DNA from: Microbacteriaceae bacterium
GTDB taxonomy: Bacteria > Actinomycetota > Actinomycetes > Actinomycetales > Microbacteriaceae
Direction: 5' to 3'
Assembly: GCA_030841285.1 (NCBI GenBank)
Contig: JAVECW010000160.1
Coordinates: 1-55,265 of the forward strand
DNA length: 55,265 nucleotides
Shown here in pieces: positions 43,148 to 51,342 of this stretch. The translations under genes and the position numbers were made by a program. The notes below the pieces were generated by a model. The model was not told the DNA's origin, did no database searches, and saw only the letters and a list, made by a program, of their open reading frames with translations. Positions within the stretch are counted from its first letter, which is position 1, and each line of letters opens with the position of its first letter.

Positions 43148-43915
43148 ATGAACGCAATGCAGAAATTCTCCCTCGAGGGCAAGGTCGCCCTGGTTACCGG
43201 CGGCAGCCGCGGTCTCGGTCGTGCGATGGCCGAGGCGCTCGGTGATGCGGGTGCCTCCGTCGCCGTCACCGCGCGGACGCTCGCATCTGCTGAAGCCGCC
43301 GCACAGGAACTGGCTGATCTCGGCATCCGGTCGTACGGAGTACAGCTCGAGGTCTCCGACGTCGATGACGTCGAGCGCGCGGTCGAGCAGGTGAGCACTG
43401 AATTCGGCGAGATCGACGTGCTGCTCAACAACGCGGGCATCGGCGTCGCCGGTCGCGCGTTCGAAACCCCGGACAGCGGGTGGCACGACGTCTTCGCGAC
43501 CAACGTCGATGGCGTCTGGTACTGCAGTCGTGCCGTCGGCCGCCGGATGGCGGAGCGCGGCGGCGGAACGATCGTCAACGTCGGTTCCATGTCGGCCGAG
43601 ATCGTCAACCAGCCGCGCTGGCAGGCCTCGTACCTCTCGTCGAAGGCGGCCGTCCACCAGCTCACGAAGGCGCTCGCCGCCGAATGGGCACCCCACAACA
43701 TCCGCGTGAACGCGATGGCGCCCGGCTACTTCCTCACCGAGATGTCGCCTGTGGACCAGCCGGAGTTCAAGGAATGGTGCGTCGACCCGGCGGCGATGAA
43801 GCGCTACGGCCTCCCACCCGAGCTCGGACCGGTCGCGATCTTCCTTGCGAGCGATGCCTCCAGCTTCATGACCGGTTCGATCGTCAAGGTCGACGGCGGC
43901 TTCACCCTCTTCTAA
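43148..43915 (+). CDS. SDR-family oxidoreductase (sugar-type)
   Basis: The product is 255 aa, a classical SDR. Motifs: VALVTGGSRGLGRAMA, DVLLNNAGIGVAG, GSMSAEIVNQPRWQASYLSSKAAVHQLTKAL (Ser and YxxxK), RVNAMAPGYFLTEM, MTGSIVKVDGGFTLF. This resembles gluconate or ketogluconate dehydrogenases (IdnO/KduD-like). AAGGA precedes the ATG at 43148; an in-frame upstream opening inside the epimerase gene is not used. Third step-type enzyme in the second sugar cluster. Confidence 0.92.
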   Translation: MNAMQKFSLEGKVALVTGGSRGLGRAMAEALGDAGASVAVTARTLASAEAAAQELADLGIRSYGVQLEVSDVDDVERAVEQVSTEFGEIDVLLNNAGIGVAGRAFETPDSGWHDVFATNVDGVWYCSRAVGRRMAERGGGTIVNVGSMSAEIVNQPRWQASYLSSKAAVHQLTKALAAEWAPHNIRVNAMAPGYFLTEMSPVDQPEFKEWCVDPAAMKRYGLPPELGPVAIFLASDASSFMTGSIVKVDGGFTLF

Positions 43916-43976
43916 ACGGACGGTCGGCGTCGACCGGTCGAGTTCAACTGCAGCACCACATCGTTGGGAGTTTGTC

Positions 43977-45008
43977 ATGGTAACCATTGGTATCGTCGGC
44001 GCCGGACTGCGCGGACGACTCTTTGCCGAGGCGCTCGAAGCGCAGCCTGACGTGAAGGTCGTCGCGTTCGCGGAGCCATCCACCAGGGTGGCAGAGGAGG
44101 CGAAGAGCGCGACCGGCCTGCCCGTCGCGTCCTCGCACACCGAGCTGCTCGAGACGTTCGATCCGGATGCGGTCATCGTTGCGACGCCCGACTTCGCTCA
44201 CCGGCAGGTCGCCGTTGACGTTGCGGCAGCGGGCAAGCACCTGCTGATCGAGAAGCCCCTCGCCACGACCCTGGAGGACGCGTACGCGATCGCCGCGGCC
44301 GTTCACGAGGGCGGCGCCCGCTGCCTGGTCGGCTTCGAGAACCGCTGGAACCCGCACGCAGTTCAGGCCAAGGCGGCAATCGCATCCGGCAGTCTGGGTG
44401 AGCCGATCACGGCTTCGGCGACGCTGAGCAACTCGTTCTGGGTCCCGACAACGATGCTGTCGTGGGCTGCGAAGTCCTCTCCGGCCTGGTTCCTCATGCC
44501 GCACACGCTCGACCTCGTGCTCTGGCTGAATGGCAGGACCCCTGTCTCGGTGAGTGCTGTGGGCTCGCGTGGTGTCCTGGCCAAGCGTGGGATCGACACC
44601 TGGGACGTGATTCACGCCCTCGTCACCTTCGATGACGGGTCGACGGCCTCGTTCTCGTCGGCATGGACGCTTCCGGATGCGGGCGATGGGATCGTCGACT
44701 TCCGGTTCCAGGTGATCGGCACCGAGGGGTCCGTGACGGCAGATCTGTCGCACCAGGGACTCACCATCGTGAGTGACAAGCTGCGTTCGCCCTGGCCGCT
44801 CTCGGGCAGGATCGGTCGGGCGCTGGTCGGCGCCCCGGTATGGATGGTCAGGGACTTTGCGGCCGGCCTCGTCGACGGCGGCGATCTCGGACCCGGTGTC
44901 GACCATGGTGTCCTGGTCACCGAGGTCATCTGCGCGGTCGAGGCCTCGATTGCGACCGGGCAGACCGTGGACCTGGCCGCGTTCCGCGCTCAGGCCCTTC
45001 GTGCCTGA
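43977..45008 (+). CDS. Third Gfo/Idh/MocA-family oxidoreductase
   Basis: The product is 343 aa. The Rossmann motif is IGIVGAGLRGRLFAEAL, and the signature EKP is in AGKHLLIEKPLATTLEDAYAIAA. The substrate domain has VGFENRWNPHAVQAKAAIASGSLGEP and SPAWFLMPHTLDLVLWLNG (catalytic-type His). It sits 61 bp after the SDR gene and its stop overlaps the DUF1349 start by 8 nt (GTGCCTGA), so translation is coupled to that protein. Substrate probably a sugar or its acid, processed with the epimerase and SDR. Confidence 0.91.
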   Translation: MVTIGIVGAGLRGRLFAEALEAQPDVKVVAFAEPSTRVAEEAKSATGLPVASSHTELLETFDPDAVIVATPDFAHRQVAVDVAAAGKHLLIEKPLATTLEDAYAIAAAVHEGGARCLVGFENRWNPHAVQAKAAIASGSLGEPITASATLSNSFWVPTTMLSWAAKSSPAWFLMPHTLDLVLWLNGRTPVSVSAVGSRGVLAKRGIDTWDVIHALVTFDDGSTASFSSAWTLPDAGDGIVDFRFQVIGTEGSVTADLSHQGLTIVSDKLRSPWPLSGRIGRALVGAPVWMVRDFAAGLVDGGDLGPGVDHGVLVTEVICAVEASIATGQTVDLAAFRAQALRA

Positions 45009-45603
45009 GCAGCCCTTCCTCAGCCTGCTCGAACCGCAGGGGATGCCGCATCCCGTGTGGAGCATCGAGTCGGGCACGCTGACAATGGACGCTCCCCCGC
45101 GTTCGGATCTCTTCGTCAACCCGAGCGGCAGCGACGGAGATCTCCCCTCGCTGGGGCGGCTTGTGACGAGCGTCGATGGCGACTTCATGTTCTCCGCACG
45201 CGTCGAGGCAGACATCCACCAGTTCGGCGACGCAGGTGTGCTGTACGTCGAGTACGACGAGCACTCGTGGTTCAAGCTCTGTCTCGAATGCACGCCGAAG
45301 GGTGAACCGAGCGTGGTCTCGGTGGTCACGAGGGGCACCTCCGATGACGCCAATTCCTGGATTCTCGACCGCCCGCGCGCCTATTTCCGGGTGTCACGTC
45401 GCGGCCCGGGATTCGCGCTGCACGCGTCGACGGATGGCGGCGACTGGACCCTGGTTCGGCATTTCAGCCTCGGCATTCCTGACACTGCCCACGTCAAAGT
45501 CGGCTTTCTCGCGCAGTCGCCGGTGGGTGAGGGCTGTCGCGCCACCTTCACCGAGGTCTCCCTCGAGCGCGCGACTCTTGCCGACCTCAGGGATGGCAGC
45601 TAG
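45001..45603 (+). CDS. DUF1349 family protein
   Basis: The product is 200 aa from the GTG at 45001. It reads SGTLTMDAPPRSDLFVNP, FSARVEADIHQFGDAGVLYVEYDEHSWFKLCLE, DDANSWILDRPRAYFRVSRRG and DTAHVKVGFLAQSPVGEGC, the DUF1349 concanavalin-like beta-sandwich. Family members are called regulation of enolase protein 1; a carbohydrate-binding or hydrolase-like role is possible. No signal peptide is seen, so it is cytoplasmic. The start is fixed by the 8-nt overlap with the preceding oxidoreductase gene. Confidence 0.85.
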   Translation: MPEQPFLSLLEPQGMPHPVWSIESGTLTMDAPPRSDLFVNPSGSDGDLPSLGRLVTSVDGDFMFSARVEADIHQFGDAGVLYVEYDEHSWFKLCLECTPKGEPSVVSVVTRGTSDDANSWILDRPRAYFRVSRRGPGFALHASTDGGDWTLVRHFSLGIPDTAHVKVGFLAQSPVGEGCRATFTEVSLERATLADLRDGS

Positions 45604-45899
45604 CGCACAGTTACCGCGTGGCCGGTGCCGCGAGTCATTCGTGAGAATGCTCTCATAAGACCCCCCTTCGAGGGTAAAAGTTTGCTTACGGGGTGGAAAA
45701 TCCTGGCGTCGCGTGGCTAGCCTGTAAGAGATCGCGAGTCCGAGATCGTCCATCCACGATCTTCGCGCAGTCGGTCATTTTGCAACGTTGCAGCTTTCTG
45801 GGGACATCGTCCCCGTGCACAACGTCACCGTCGCCGTCGCCCAGAACCTACGAGCGGGTGGGATCGTTCCTGCCGCTATGCGGAATGGAGAACAGCACA
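45604..45899 (+). other. Intergenic leader before the GT2 synthase operon
   Basis: About 296 bp without a recognised gene. It should hold the promoter of the GT2-HlyD-GH81 unit; I could not identify a convincing -35/-10 pair. Nothing matched a c-di-GMP riboswitch by eye. Confidence 0.5.
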
Positions 45900-47645
45900 A
45901 TGGCACCCATCTGGAGGGACAGGCCGTACAAGGGCCCACGAAGAACCGAGTACACGCCGCTCGCCCGCACGGTCGAGAACGGAGCCGTCAATTCGCCGAC
46001 GCTGCTGCTTTTCGTGCTCATCGCGACGATTGGCGTGCTGGCATACACCGCCTTCCTCCTCAATCCCGCCAACCGCGGTGACTGGCTGCCATACCTCCTG
46101 GTGATTACCGCCGAGGTTGTTCTCGTCCTCCAGGCACTCGTGTCGATGTGGACGATACTTTCGGGCGGGCAGGATCCGCGGGACTTCGCCTTTCACCACT
46201 CGCAGGAGCGGATCTTCGACGGACCCACGATCAGGCGTGACGGTACGACTGCGAGCCCCGAGAAGTGGCCGGTTTTCCTGGACGACCGGCGCATCAGCAT
46301 CGATGTCTTCATCACCGTTTACGGCGAGCCCCTCGAGACCATCCGGCGCACAGTTACCGCGGCCGTGGCGATGCGCGGCGAGCACCTCACCTGGATCCTC
46401 GATGATGGTCCGTCAGACGCTGTGCGGGACCTCGCGGCCGAGCTCGGAGTGCGCTACGTGCGCCGGCTCAGTAACAACGGAGCCAAGGCCGGCAACGTCA
46501 ATCACGCCCTGTCGCTCACCAAGGGCGAGTACTTCGTCATCTTCGATGCGGACTTCGCGCCCAAGGAGGACTTCCTCTACGAGACGGTGCCGTTCTTCAT
46601 CGACGCGAACGTTGCGTTTGTGCAAACCCCGCAGACATACGGAAACATGACGAACCTGGTTTCCAAGGGCGCCGGATTCATGCAGTCGGTGTTCTACCGT
46701 TTCATCCAGCCCGGACGTAACCGCTTCAACGCTGCCTTTTGCGTCGGAACCAACGTAATCTTTCGCCGCGATGCCATCAACGACATCGGCGGCATGTACA
46801 CCGATTCCAAGTCAGAGGATGTGTGGACATCGCTGATGCTCCACGAGAATGGCTGGCGCACCGTCTACATTCCGGTGACCCTTGCCGTCGGTGATGCCCC
46901 GTCGACCGTCGAGGATTACACGAAGCAGCAGATGCGGTGGGCATCCGGCGGGTTCGAGATCCTGATGCGCCACAATCCACTCAACCCGCGTCGCCGACTG
47001 ACCATGGACCAGCGGTTGCAATACACCGTGACGGCGACGCACTATCTCGTTGGAATCACCCCGCTGCTCCTGCTCCTCGTACCGCCGCTTGAAATCTACT
47101 TCGACCTTCGACCGGTAAACCTGACGGTCACGTGGGTGACGTGGCTGTTGTTCTACCTCGGCTTCTACGGCCTGCAGATCATGCTGGCGTTCCACACCAT
47201 GGGCTCATTCCGGCCCGCGACGCTCGTCATGGCGACGGTTTCGTTCCCGATCTACATCAGGGCTCTCATCAATGTCTTCGCGGGCAAGGAGCAGAAGTGG
47301 CACGTCACGGGCGCGACTGGAAAGCGGGTCTCTCCCTTCAACTTCATGATCCCCCAGGTGCTCCTCTTCGTCTTCCTGTTCTTGACCTCAATCGTCGCGA
47401 TCCTCAAGGACATCGACCACGGAACGCTCACCCTCGCGACGGCGTGGAACATCACGAGCACGGTTGTCCTCGCCGTGTTCATCGGCGGGGCCATGAAGGA
47501 GTCGCACGCCGCCAAGACGGCAGCCCACCCGGTTCCGCAGCTCTACCCGACGTTCGGGCAACGCCCGGCCGGGAGCCCAGCGCCTCGACCGGCGATGAAT
47601 GCCCTGCCAGCAAACCTGTTCGAGCACGACGGAAGGGTGGCATGA
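45900..47645 (+). CDS. Processive membrane GT2 glycosyltransferase (cellulose/curdlan synthase-like)
   Basis: The product is 581 aa. Two membrane helices open the protein, then a cytosolic GT-A domain with the D,D,D,QxxRW set: LDDG (Asp168-169), FDADF (Asp216, Asp218), SED (305-307), and QQMRW (343-347). Four or more membrane helices follow and make the polysaccharide channel. No PilZ domain is seen, so no direct c-di-GMP sensing. It polymerises a beta-linked polysaccharide from a UDP-sugar and extrudes it. The GH81 neighbour suggests beta-1,3-glucan (curdlan-type); beta-1,4 or mixed linkages are possible. The ATG at 45900 has GGAG 8 nt upstream. Confidence 0.9.
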   Translation: MAPIWRDRPYKGPRRTEYTPLARTVENGAVNSPTLLLFVLIATIGVLAYTAFLLNPANRGDWLPYLLVITAEVVLVLQALVSMWTILSGGQDPRDFAFHHSQERIFDGPTIRRDGTTASPEKWPVFLDDRRISIDVFITVYGEPLETIRRTVTAAVAMRGEHLTWILDDGPSDAVRDLAAELGVRYVRRLSNNGAKAGNVNHALSLTKGEYFVIFDADFAPKEDFLYETVPFFIDANVAFVQTPQTYGNMTNLVSKGAGFMQSVFYRFIQPGRNRFNAAFCVGTNVIFRRDAINDIGGMYTDSKSEDVWTSLMLHENGWRTVYIPVTLAVGDAPSTVEDYTKQQMRWASGGFEILMRHNPLNPRRRLTMDQRLQYTVTATHYLVGITPLLLLLVPPLEIYFDLRPVNLTVTWVTWLLFYLGFYGLQIMLAFHTMGSFRPATLVMATVSFPIYIRALINVFAGKEQKWHVTGATGKRVSPFNFMIPQVLLFVFLFLTSIVAILKDIDHGTLTLATAWNITSTVVLAVFIGGAMKESHAAKTAAHPVPQLYPTFGQRPAGSPAPRPAMNALPANLFEHDGRVA

Positions 47646-47646
47646 G

Positions 47647-48387
47647 ATGACCTGGGGTAACCGTTTCCGACTGCTGCTGGGCTTCGTGGTGGTGCTCGCC
47701 ATCGTCGCGGGTGCGACCCTCGTACTCAACCAGCGGCAGAGCCAGGTCGCCAGTACAACCGCGTCCATTCAGTCCGTGTCGTACACGGTGGGCTCCGATT
47801 ATGCGGGAACCGTCGTTTCCCAGGCAGTCAATCAGGGCGACAGGGTCAAGAAGGGGCAGCCGCTCTTCACCGTCCAAAGCGCGACCCTCCTTCAGGCACT
47901 GACTGGGCCAAGCGGCCAGAAGGTCGTGCCCCAGAGCACCGCGTACACGGTATCCAGTGACGGAATGCTGACGCTGGTTGCGACCGAGCCCGGCATCGTG
48001 TCGACCATCGGCGCCAGGGTGGGCAGCTTCATCTCCGCGGGCGAAGGGCTCGCCACGATCGACCGGAGCGGATCGTTGTACGCGCTCGCCAAGTTCCGGG
48101 TCGACTCGTACGACTTCTCCCGGATCGACCAAGGCGCGAGCGTTGAGCTCGTGTTGCCCAACCAGCAGCGCGTGCCGGGCACGGTCTCGGTGATCCGGGT
48201 GCAGACCATCCAGGGCCAGGCCGACGCGGAGGTCGAAGTGAAGAGCTCCGGGCTGACCTACGGTGCCTATAACGGTCTCGTCCAGCCGGGGACACCGGTC
48301 AACGCCATCATGCACCTTCGGGACAACGGGCCGTTTGCCGGGGTCAAAGTGACATTTTCGAACCTTCTCCAGCAGATTGGACTCTGA
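47647..48387 (+). CDS. HlyD-like membrane-anchored synthase partner
   Basis: The product is 246 aa. One N-terminal membrane anchor (LLLGFVVVLAIVAGATLVL) precedes an external barrel-sandwich (biotinyl-lipoyl-like) hybrid: GTVVSQAVNQGDRVKKGQPLFTV and the second half LVATEPGIVSTIGARVGSFISAGEGLATI, then a beta-barrel (RVDSYDFSRIDQGASVELVLPNQ). This is the membrane-fusion-protein fold. It starts 1 nt after the GT2 stop. The pairing resembles Alg8 with Alg44 or BcsA with BcsB, in which the partner guides the polymer across the membrane; that analogy is inference. Confidence 0.86.
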   Translation: MTWGNRFRLLLGFVVVLAIVAGATLVLNQRQSQVASTTASIQSVSYTVGSDYAGTVVSQAVNQGDRVKKGQPLFTVQSATLLQALTGPSGQKVVPQSTAYTVSSDGMLTLVATEPGIVSTIGARVGSFISAGEGLATIDRSGSLYALAKFRVDSYDFSRIDQGASVELVLPNQQRVPGTVSVIRVQTIQGQADAEVEVKSSGLTYGAYNGLVQPGTPVNAIMHLRDNGPFAGVKVTFSNLLQQIGL

Positions 48388-48389
48388 CC

Positions 48390-50423
48390 GTGCGCCTCCA
48401 CTCCTCGCGCGTGCTCACGGTGCTGGCATCCGGGCTGCTCCTGGCGCTCCTCGCGGCATGCGCCAGTCCCCCCGCGTCGAGTTCGGTGACGCGGGACAAC
48501 GCTCCACGTGGGGCTGTACTCCCAGATTCGCAGGTGAGCGGCGCGATCACGAAGATCGCGAAGAAGTCCGTGGCCACGCTGCCGACCATGCGCCTCGCAG
48601 CCGGCCTCGCTTCCCCGACGAACCGGTGGTTCTCCGGTTTGGTCTTCGGCGCCACGCCGCAGCCCGTTTTCCCGCTGCCGCTGTCGTTCGGCCTGACCGA
48701 CCGCGGCTTCTCGTTCGGTTTGCCGGCCGTGACCAGCGGCGCTAACACGATCTCTGGCGGATACACCCCGAGCATCACGGTGGATGCCGGCGCGGCATCC
48801 AGCATGATCACCGCGTACGACGACGTGTCGGTCACGATTGACGAACGAAATGCTGCAGGAAAGTCCGTGGGTTCGGCCGTGATAGCCGAGGGATCGCCCC
48901 TCGTCAGCTTCACAGCCGCACAGCGCGTGGGCCTTCGGCTCCAGCAGGCGTTCAAGTCGGCCGGCAATGGGATCTGGTCGACCGACATCGGCGGCATCAG
49001 CTATGGACTGCGCACGCAAGGCGCGGTAGCGTCAGACGGCGGAAGCGTGACGCTTGGTGCAGGCGAGTCGGCGGTTTGGTTCGCTGTTCCGGCCGGAGGC
49101 GACGTGAAGACGCTCGGCGGGAGCGTGGCTCCGCTGGCATCCGTCTCGACGTCATACTCGACCAGCCACGCGGCCGCGACAACGACGCTCGACTACCGCA
49201 CGCCGGGCCAGCAGAACACGCTGATCGCTGCCTTGCCGCACCAGCGGAAGACGATGGATGCGTCGACCTGTACGCTCGGAACCTACGCCTCGATCTACGG
49301 CACAATGTCGCTGTGCTCCGGCACCTCCCTGAGTTGGACAGTTCCTGCCTTGACGCCCTCCAACTCCCTGGCCGTCGACACGCTGAGTTCCGCGGACAAA
49401 GCGGAGTTGCGCAGCCAACTTGCAACCGACATCGCGCAGACTGCGCCACTACCCGCGGACACGTATTTCGGCGGCAAGGCTCTCTACCGCCTCGCGAACC
49501 TGCTGCAATTAGCGACGCAACTCGGCGACACCGCTGCAGCTTCGGCGGCGAGTGCCAAGCTCACGCCCGCGCTTCGACAATGGATGGCGCCCGCCGGTTG
49601 CACGAGCGCTGCACAGCGCTGCTTCGTCTACGATCCGAAGGCGCACGGGCTCGTGGGCCTGGCTGCATCATTCGGCTCCGACGCCTTCAATGACCACCAC
49701 TTCCACTACGGCTACTTCCTCTACGCGGCGAGTGTTGCTGCTGCGCACGATGACACCCTGCGCACGCAGATTGCGCCTGTCATGAACCTGCTCGCGGCCG
49801 ACCTGGCCACATCCGGTCCATCGAAGTACTTTCCCCAGCGACGCGTGTTCGACCCGTACGCGGGGCACTCGTGGGCGTCCGGCTATTCACCGTTCGCCGA
49901 CGGCAACAATCAGGAGTCCAGCTCGGAGGCCGTCAGCGCCTGGAATGGCCTCGCGCTCTGGGGTCAGCTGGAGAAGGATGCTCCGCTCGCCAGGGAGGCC
50001 ACGTGGATGCTTTCGAGCGAAGCGGCATCCGCCAACGCGTACTGGACCAACTTCAACCAGAAGGATCCGTCGTACAGCGGGTACTCGCACTCCATTGTCT
50101 CCTTGAACTGGGGAGGCAAGCGCGACTACGCCACGTGGTTCAGCGCCGATGCCAGCGCGAAGCTGGGAATTCTTTTGATCCCGATGAGTCCCGTGGCGGG
50201 CTATCTCGGCGGTGACCCTGCGCGGATCGCGGCGAACCTGAACGGGGCGGCGCCGAATGGGTACAACGTCCAGTTTGGCGATTACCTGCTGATGTACTCT
50301 TCCCTCGCGGGAAGTAGCCAGGCGACGAGCGCCCTGCAGACAGCACGCACGCTGCCGGCCACGTCCATTGACGACGCGAACTCGCGAAGTTACCTACTCG
50401 CGTGGATCATGACGCATAGCTAG
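48390..50423 (+). CDS. GH81 endo-beta-1,3-glucanase lipoprotein
   Basis: The product is 677 aa from a GTG start. A lipoprotein signal ends in LLALLAAC (Cys at about residue 24). The catalytic part has the GH81 blocks FNDHHFHYGYFLYAAS (Asp435, the family's general acid position) and PFADGNNQESSSEAVSAWNG (Glu509, the base position). GH81 enzymes cut beta-1,3-glucans by inversion. It is anchored outside the cell membrane next to a polysaccharide synthase, as BcsZ and AlgL are in other systems, so it may trim, release or edit the polymer. It follows the HlyD gene by 2 nt. Confidence 0.93.
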   Translation: MRLHSSRVLTVLASGLLLALLAACASPPASSSVTRDNAPRGAVLPDSQVSGAITKIAKKSVATLPTMRLAAGLASPTNRWFSGLVFGATPQPVFPLPLSFGLTDRGFSFGLPAVTSGANTISGGYTPSITVDAGAASSMITAYDDVSVTIDERNAAGKSVGSAVIAEGSPLVSFTAAQRVGLRLQQAFKSAGNGIWSTDIGGISYGLRTQGAVASDGGSVTLGAGESAVWFAVPAGGDVKTLGGSVAPLASVSTSYSTSHAAATTTLDYRTPGQQNTLIAALPHQRKTMDASTCTLGTYASIYGTMSLCSGTSLSWTVPALTPSNSLAVDTLSSADKAELRSQLATDIAQTAPLPADTYFGGKALYRLANLLQLATQLGDTAAASAASAKLTPALRQWMAPAGCTSAAQRCFVYDPKAHGLVGLAASFGSDAFNDHHFHYGYFLYAASVAAAHDDTLRTQIAPVMNLLAADLATSGPSKYFPQRRVFDPYAGHSWASGYSPFADGNNQESSSEAVSAWNGLALWGQLEKDAPLAREATWMLSSEAASANAYWTNFNQKDPSYSGYSHSIVSLNWGGKRDYATWFSADASAKLGILLIPMSPVAGYLGGDPARIAANLNGAAPNGYNVQFGDYLLMYSSLAGSSQATSALQTARTLPATSIDDANSRSYLLAWIMTHS

Positions 50424-50443
50424 CTCGACCAGAACGGAACCAC

Positions 50444-51295
50444 ATGAACATCGCATTCCTCGGACTCGGCCGGATGGGTCGCGAACTCGTCGTGCACCTC
50501 CTCGACAACGGTCACAACGTGACCGTCTGGAATCGCACAACCGCGGCTGCGGCCAGCCTCACCGAGCGTGGGGCAACCCTCGCGGAAACCCCGGCGGCAG
50601 CGGTCTCGGGAGCGGAGGTCGTGTTCACGGCTCTCTTCGGTCCGGATGCCGTGCGCGAGGTCGTTCTGGATGGAGCACTGCCTTTCGCCACGAATGTCGT
50701 GTGGGTCGATATCACCACGGTCTCTCCCGCTGACGCGTCAGCCTTCGCCGAGTGGGCGGCCGCGAACGGGATCGCATACGTGCACTCCCCCGTCGTCGGC
50801 TCGATCGGCCCGGCCCGCGCTGGCGCGCTCGGCGTGCTGCTCGGTGGCAGCGCCGACGCCGTCGCCGTCGCCAAGCCGCTCGTGTCGCTGTGGGCGGACC
50901 CGGAGCGGCTGCATGTCTACGACGCACCGGGCAAGGCGGCCACCGGCAAGCTGGTCGCGAACCTCGCGCTCGCCATCAGCATGCAGGGTCTCGTCGAGGC
51001 TCTTCGCCTCGGGCACTCGGGAGGCATGACGACCGACGAGGTACTCACGACACTGCTCGACAAGACAACGCTCGCGACGATCGCGACCTTCAAGGGGGAT
51101 GTCATCCGTAACGGCAGCTTCGACGAGACACAGTTCTCGGCGAACCTGCTCAACAAGGATGCTCGCCTGATGATCCACACGAGCACCGACCCGCTTCCCG
51201 CGCTCACTGCGGCGTTCAACTCCCTCGAGAACGCTCGCCGCTCTGGGCACGGCGAGCACGACTTCTCGGTCATCGCCGCCGCCGATCGCGAGTAG
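50444..51295 (+). CDS. NAD(P)-dependent beta-hydroxyacid dehydrogenase family protein
   Basis: The product is 283 aa. It opens IAFLGLGRMGRELVVHLLDNGHNVTVWNRT, the 6-phosphogluconate/3-hydroxyisobutyrate dehydrogenase-type Rossmann fold, followed by SPVVGSIGPARAGALGVLLGG and the catalytic-type Lys in GKAATGKLVANLALAISMQGLVEAL. The substrate is unknown; imine reductases and glyoxylate/succinic semialdehyde reductases are also in this family. It starts 20 nt after GH81 on the same strand, so it may be the fourth gene of the unit, though its relation to polysaccharide synthesis is unclear. Confidence 0.88.
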   Translation: MNIAFLGLGRMGRELVVHLLDNGHNVTVWNRTTAAAASLTERGATLAETPAAAVSGAEVVFTALFGPDAVREVVLDGALPFATNVVWVDITTVSPADASAFAEWAAANGIAYVHSPVVGSIGPARAGALGVLLGGSADAVAVAKPLVSLWADPERLHVYDAPGKAATGKLVANLALAISMQGLVEALRLGHSGGMTTDEVLTTLLDKTTLATIATFKGDVIRNGSFDETQFSANLLNKDARLMIHTSTDPLPALTAAFNSLENARRSGHGEHDFSVIAAADRE

Positions 51296-51342
51296 CTGGC
51301 GCTTTCGCACTGCCTCCCGCCAGTAGTCACCGACCGGTCGGG

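Noticed and set aside
45604-45899. c-di-GMP riboswitch before the GT2 operon
   Set aside because: No GEMM core motifs could be found by eye.
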